Of a stretch of 64,000 nucleotides of DNA, positions 58,507-64,000 are shown piece after piece. The position numbers and the translations under genes were made by a program. Numbering within the stretch: position 1 is the first letter of the stretch; the number at the start of each line of letters is the position of its first letter. Below the pieces are notes generated by a model. It was not told the origin of the DNA. It did not search any database and was given only the letters and a program-made list of their open reading frames with translations. Source of the stretch: Absidia repens (lineage: Eukaryota > Mucoromycota > Mucoromycetes > Mucorales > Cunninghamellaceae); NCBI GenBank assembly GCA_002105175.1, contig MCGE01000002.1, positions 1,736,001-1,800,000 of the forward strand, written 5' to 3'.

Positions 58507-61500
58507 ATGGGAGGAATGTTACGTTGGCAATCTTGTTCAACGGCTGACTTTCCATTGAAACGAAGTAAAGTGGCTGCAGCATGTCAACCTTGTCGGACCA
58601 AAAAAATGCGTTGTGATGGAAGTAAGTCAAACGGCTAGGATCTATTCTTCTAGTATACCATGTAAAAACTAATCTCTTTCTTTTTGTTAGGACAGCCCTG
58701 TAGTCGGTGTACCAAGGACCATAGAAAATGCGAATATCGGCCATCAACCGCAATATCACGTAGTAGTAATGATGGTAGCAACAAAGCGAAACACAAGTCA
58801 AGTCACACTTCAGCCGCACAATCAGCACCTGCGCCAGCAGCATCGCCAAGGTTCCAATGGTCCAGACTCAAGAAACTGTCTTTTCATCAAGACTTATACG
58901 CAGCTTTGAATTTGTCGACATCGCCCCTCTCTTCAAAATCCGGAAAACTGCCACCTTTATTATTGGAATTTTATCACTTGACAGCACAGCCGATTACTAT
59001 CTGGACAAGGATGCATATGCTCTTCGTCAAATGGTGCCGACTTCAAAAATCATCATCACTCTACTCTATCCGTATTCCAGCTGACGTCGCCAAAGAAGCC
59101 GTTCATTTATTCTTCAAGTACAACACTCTTTATACCTTATTTATTGATCCCTCCGATATCATGACTGCTTTGGATCTGGACCTTTTTTTCCCTGCCTCCA
59201 CTATCACCAGCAAATCCATCAATGCTGCCGGCTCATTATTACTGGATACAATTCTTGCTTTGACTTTTATGGCGGCCGGACAAACGATCGGCTCCGATGT
59301 TCTTTTGGATGTTGCTCGTTTTTTTTATGATACTGTGCATCAGCGCTGGCTCACCATGACTTTCCCATCCTTTGACATCAATCATTCTCCTGCAACAGCA
59401 ATGGCAAAATCATCATTCAAAGACAACAACAACAACGACAACAACAACAACAGCAACAACAACATCAACAGTTCATCTTTGAAATTATTGACCCAAACTG
59501 CCATTCTATTGATTCACTTCCAATGTTCCGCGATTTGTGAGGACCAAGCTTATATGACCTCTAGGATTGCTCAAGGTTGCTTGGAACGTTTGCTATCCAT
59601 CCATCAACTCAAGACCGATACTCACCATCAACAACAACATGATCATACTTGTCTACAATACACTTTGCACGCATGGCAAGTCTGGTTTGCGTTGTATTTA
59701 TATGGCGGCCAATCGTTGTTATGTCCAAATACAAGCTCTTTTTTGGTCTCACCCCCATCACCCCCAGCGTTGCCCTTGTCATCGTCGCCTTTAGCTAAAC
59801 ATCAGCATCAAGAACAACAATTATGGACCTGGAAAGTATTGACTCAATATACTATGTTTATGGAATCCCTTTTAAAGTCAAATCAAACACGTGGCATCAC
59901 TTTCCAGGACATGGTGGTAAGCTTGATTATATTTATATGCAATATTTATTTGGTCAGTTTCTAATTTTGTATTCATTTATTTTGCTAGGACAAAAGTCAA
60001 TCACTTGCCACGCTCTCAACAATGAGCAAACAGCCATCATCAACATTTGCCACCTGCCCTGAACAATTGGTTGGACTGTATCACTCTATTTTGACCATTC
60101 AATTATTCTCAACTCAGTGGTTACCTCATTTGGACTTTTTTACTCCGGCCCTTAAAGCGGAGCAGCAACCCGAACACACTGACGAAGGCGATGAAGGAAC
60201 AAATGTAGACGACAAAAGCAAAGTCGTTGGTGATGGAGTTGATGATAATATCGTTACAAGTCATGGCATGGATCCTGCGAAAGAATTATGCATCAAAACC
60301 AGCCAGCGTATTATCCAAATGGTGTCAACAATGATGATGACTGGTCAATACATTACAGCACACAGGTCCTCGTCTCCGCTACTTTTGTTCATCCGATATC
60401 GTGCTCTTTGTTTTGCAGCCGTCATTCTGGTTCCTATGGGTCAACAGCAATTGGTGGATGGTGGTCCTTTATCAACGTATTTGGATGACTCTTTACATCA
60501 GTTAAAGCAAATTCTCGAAAAGGATATACAAATATGGCCTATGGCTCGACAGTACCTCTATTATTTGCAGCAACGCATGCCATCCTATTTTGACATTCAA
60601 GAAACCACCACGGATGAAGGTTTGCTCTCAAACTATGACGGTATTGATGGTGGCAACAGTTTGGTGCTAGATGAACAACATGGACGATCATTAGCAACAA
60701 CGCCAGCAATGATATCCTACTCACCGACATCGAGGACACAGCAACATCAGCAACGTTGGCATGGATTGAAGAAACGAGACCACATCGACCAAGAGCAACT
60801 AAACAAATTATCTCTCCAGCATGATCAGCTGTCCAAATTTGTTACCACAGGAAAACGGAATGGGAACCAGCGCAACGATGACATAATTTGCACTCAACAA
60901 CTTTCGGAGGATGCAGTTTATTCAAGAAAACGATCCCGAACCTATCCAACCACAACACCGACGACAGACTACTGGTTATCATCCGATGCTGTGAATGGAA
61001 CCAACGTGGGGGGCCCTGGTTCTTATCTGGTTCTTGGAAACGACGATCATTCATCAATGCTTTTGTCGGCGTCTTCTTCTACCGAGTCATCAACGTCGGT
61101 TTCAACAGAATTATCAGTACCTCCAGCCACAGCAACAGCGACACTGAAGTTATCACCATCAATATCAACAGTATCATCGGCATTTACACTATCAGGGACA
61201 CCATCAGCTTGCTCACCAATAGTTCCAATATTATCCACCACTTATCCGACCCCGCTTCATCAGCAAGCCATCTGCGTTTCTCAATCTGTGATGACGGCTA
61301 TACCTACAGCAGCAATATCACCCACGAATAACAACGATGAAAACTGCAACGACGAATCCTTCCATCTCATACAGCAAACATCGTTGCCAACCACCTCTTT
61401 GTCAAATTATCATCAGCATCAGGTCATGGTACAACAACAGCACCAAGAACAACAGGCAATTACTGCCATGGCAATGGCACCTACAGTATCTTCAACCATG

Positions 61501-62049
61501 GCGGATAACGATGGTCTTCTGCCACCATACCAATCGTCCTTCCCCATCTACAAACGACCGTCGACATCGTGGCAGTATCACCCATCGCCAACCCGGCAAT
61601 TGCTGCATGACACCTTCACAGCTTCTATCATGGAAACTCTACATGCAACACACGATCACTCAGTGATACATGGACCAGGAGAAACACATCATCTTCCACC
61701 GGCCCCCACTTCGTCACCCATTGATACACCCACACCATCATACCTCGATGATGTCCACCTGCAGGCAGTTTCCAGGGGCCTTTCTCACCATGCCTCAAGT
61801 ATTGCTCTGACAAGGACCGCCAGTGTCGACAGCGCACCTACCACCGCTCAGAACAATGATTTGATATCGAATGACCGGCATACACAAGCATGGCTGTATT
61901 TCCTCTATCAACAAGAACAACAGCAACAACGTCAGCAACAAAATTATCAACATCTTTTACCACCGCCACCACCGCCATCTGAATCATCGACATCAGCAGA
62001 CGATCCTTTTATGTTATTCTCTTCATCATTGCCCTCTATACCAAGAAAG

Positions 62050-62052
<3 letters not shown>
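58507..62052 (+). CDS. Zn2Cys6 fungal transcription factor
   Basis: Three exons (58507-58621, 58691-59916, 59989-62052) give 1134 aa. The binuclear zinc cluster is split by intron 1: KVAAACQPCRTKKMRCDG then RQPCSRCTKDHRKCEYRP, giving C-x2-C-x6-C-x5-C-x2-C-x6-C. Basic residues between Cys2 and Cys3 contact DNA. The middle (about residues 150-600) is helical and resembles the fungal-specific regulatory domain: HLFFKYNTLYTLFID, LDTILALTFMAAGQTIG, a poly-Asn stretch, CLERLLSIHQLKTD and YTLHAWQVWFALYLYGG. The C-terminal 450 residues are Ser/Thr/Gln-rich and disordered, likely for activation. Such regulators usually bind CGG half-sites; targets are unknown. The middle region loosely recalls XlnR/Xyr1-like layouts, but I would not assign it. 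A T run starts directly after the stop codon. Confidence 0.9.
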
Positions 62053-62083
<31 letters not shown>

Positions 62084-62468
62084 ATACACTTCGTTTATAT
62101 CTTTCCCCCATCCACAACACAGACTCTGACCTTTATACATATTTTTATTATTATTATCTGCCTTTATACATATACAAAAACACGAACGTTGTCTCATTCC
62201 ATATTACTATTATTATTATCACTATATTTTATCATCCATATTCATACATCCCCAAACAAATAAAAAAGGAAACCCACATTTTTTTTCTCTCCTCAAGTGA
62301 TCTGATTCAAAAAACATGGGAATTGACCGATCTGGGTTTGAATATGCCCAAACAGAAAAAATAGCATGCTGCGTCTTTTTATTTTTTGTACTAACTATTT
62401 TTTTTTACTGCTCTTTTCCTTTATTCCTTCCTTTTTCTTTTTTTTAAACATTTATATTTCGACGAACC
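62053..62468. other. intergenic spacer with a 28-base T run
   Basis: T run at about 62053-62080 immediately after the Zn2Cys6 stop codon, ATT-rich 3' UTR with AATAAAAAA near 62260, then a T/C-rich leader for the next gene. No gene is seen. Confidence 0.55.
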
Positions 62469-63504
62469 ATGAAAAATTGTTGCTTTTGTATCAATTTACG
62501 GTAAGTCAGAATTCGTTCTCAATGAACGGGCAAAACGAAACTACAAACATTAATACTCATTTGTTTCTTTTTTTATCGTTATCTTTTTCCGATAATGTGC
62601 GTATGTGAATTTATGATGATAATCTAGAACCGCCACTTTGTTTTTAGCACTTCTTGGCACTTTGACACACTTTTACAGTGGGTTGACCTTGACTGCTATG
62701 GCAGATGATTTCCAGGACTTTGATAGTGGTACTGTCTTTGGTTTGACCATGTACTCTTACTTGTCTGGCTTGGCATGCTTGGCAGGTGCTATTGGTGTGC
62801 TCAAGGTAATAATAATAAATGAAAAATATATTAGATGAGGGACAATAAGGGATAATCGAGAGAGAGGGGTGGGGGGAGGAGGAGAATAGTGTAGGAGTTG
62901 GCTGGGTTAGTTATTATTAGCATGATATCGAATCCTTCACTCATGACTTTCTTATTAGAACAATGTTAAGAAACTTCGATTCTTTAATATTTATTACTGG
63001 GCCGATCTTGGACTTCACACCGGCTTTGCCGTTGCTAGTGCAGCCATGCTTTTCACATTGCACACGGAAATATGTAAAGAAATTATTCAAGATGAACATG
63101 TGGACTTTGATATGGAAACATGTGAAGCCGCTTATATTCAAAGTGGATGGATCATCACTCTTGCCATGGCCATCAACATGTTGCTCAAGGTAAGCCAACG
63201 AAATAACAACAACAGAAAAAAGAAAAAAAAAACCTGGTTGGGACATCTCTCTAACTCACTCCATCGTTTTTCTTCTTCTTTTCCGTAGCTTCATTTTGCC
63301 TTTGCTATCCACTCTTACACCAAGCGTATGCAACAAGAACAAGAAGAATCTTCCTTCTATCAACAAAATGACACCATTGTGATTGACTATACTCCCATGC
63401 CCGTCCCTACCGTCATCAATGAAAAGCAACACAGCAAGGACGACGTTATTTATGTAGCTGGCAAAGAATTCATCCCAGATGACAAGAAACAACAACAACA
63501 ATAG
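62469..63504 (+). CDS. small four-helix membrane protein, uncharacterised
   Basis: Four exons (62469-62500, 62628-62805, 62959-63189, 63289-63504) give 218 aa. The first exon encodes only MKNCCFCINL and part of the next Arg codon. The Cys-rich start followed by LRTATLFLALLGTLTHFYSG resembles a group of fungal tetraspan-like proteins. Four hydrophobic segments are visible: TLFLALLGTLTHFYSGLTL, TMYSYLSGLACLAGAIGVL, GLHTGFAVASAAMLFTL and SGWIITLAMAINMLLKLHFAFAI. A loop with two cysteines (EICKEI, METCEAAY) lies between helices 3 and 4. The cytosolic tail is acidic and ends in DDKKQQQQ. The vicinal cysteines near the N-terminus could be palmitoylated. The function is unknown. Confidence 0.8.
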
Positions 63505-64000
63505 TTTAGTTTTTTTTCCTTCTCTTTTTTTAGTTTACTATAGTCTTGTTAGTTAGTATCACTATTTTATTAAGCGTTCCCCTGTTCCCCTTTATTTTTA
63601 TTTTTATCACTTGAATAAATAAATAAAAAACCCGCTTTGTATACTAATTTATGCTGACAATGATGATGATGTGTGTAGTACCTGGGTATGGATTGTTTTT
63701 TTTTTGATGATGGACTTTTTGTTAATTGGTTTGTGGCTCCAATTGGCTTCAATGCATTTTAATAAAGAGGCGCCGCCCAACCGTAATTCTATATTCAATG
63801 TGTTACCCAAAAAAAAAAAAAAAAAAAAGGCGGGATGTACGATGATGAAGATACAAACAAACATAAAACTGTATAGAATAGACAAAATAGAATCTTTATT
63901 TTGATGATGATAAATGAAAAAAAGAGGATATATATACAACGATGGCTAAACTATATGGATTTAAACATCACTTTTTGATATACATATAAATATAATAATA
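63505..64000. other. 3' flank at the window end
   Basis: AATAAATAAATAAAA poly(A)-type sequence near 63614 serves the preceding gene. An 18-base A run lies near 63809-63828. The last 150 bp are AT-rich and may be the 3' end of a gene beyond the window. No coding signal is seen. Confidence 0.5.

Overview
The window is a gene-dense, AT-rich piece of a nuclear fungal genome. Genes are broken by short introns (about 50-150 bp, GTAAGT-like donors, YAG acceptors), intergenic DNA is full of long A/T homopolymers, and AATAAA sites lie behind most genes. The gene set points to an early-diverging filamentous fungus, most likely Mucoromycota (Mucorales-like): an AP-4 epsilon adaptin, which yeasts and other Dikarya lack, a fungal GT15 mannosyltransferase, a Zn2Cys6 regulator, a UPF0658 Golgi protein and a LysM wall protein. 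No rRNA, CRISPR array, plasmid or viral gene was seen. The organism call is inference from gene content.

Layout. 1-8.8 kb: repeat copy R1, an ankyrin protein with a PP1-docking-like motif (minus), a UPF0658 membrane protein (plus) and a GT15 mannosyltransferase (minus). 8.8-13.7 kb: gene-poor, with repeat copies R2 and R3 on either side of a tRNA-Lys(CTT). 13.7-23.3 kb: signal peptidase subunit SPC1, a short-chain dehydrogenase, the 17-exon AP-4 epsilon gene, and a divergent DH-PH RhoGEF. 23.3-33 kb: copy R4, a four-finger GLI/ZIC-like zinc-finger regulator, a perilipin-like protein, and an EVI5/Gyp5-type TBC protein that has lost both catalytic finger residues. 33-45.4 kb: copy R5, a cold-shock-domain protein with a 9-nt microexon, an Stm1/SERBP1-like protein, a UPF0613 hydrolase, ARP8 of the INO80 remodeler, and a LysM wall protein. 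45.4-64 kb: copy R6, a large CAMK-like kinase with a KA1-like tail, an orphan gene between 43-bp inverted repeats, a coiled-coil/ankyrin protein, a Zn2Cys6 regulator, and a four-helix membrane protein.

Several genes act in the secretory pathway: SPC1 in ER signal cleavage, GT15 in Golgi mannosylation, UPF0658 in the Golgi, AP-4 in TGN sorting, the TBC protein in Rab control and the LysM protein as cargo. They are not arranged as a cluster. The strongest unexplained signal is the dispersed 0.8-0.95 kb repeat family (R1-R6). It has six copies in 64 kb, all intergenic and on both strands. Each starts with a CACGTG-type box and a CT-rich tract, followed by a well-conserved core of about 200 bp that can form a hairpin, and then by degenerate ~100-bp units each carrying an AATAAA-like site. 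No copy has a conserved reading frame, so a structured non-coding transcript or a non-autonomous mobile element fits better than a protein gene.

Gene models were spliced by hand. Wherever I list exon coordinates, the summed exon length is a multiple of three and the frames join.
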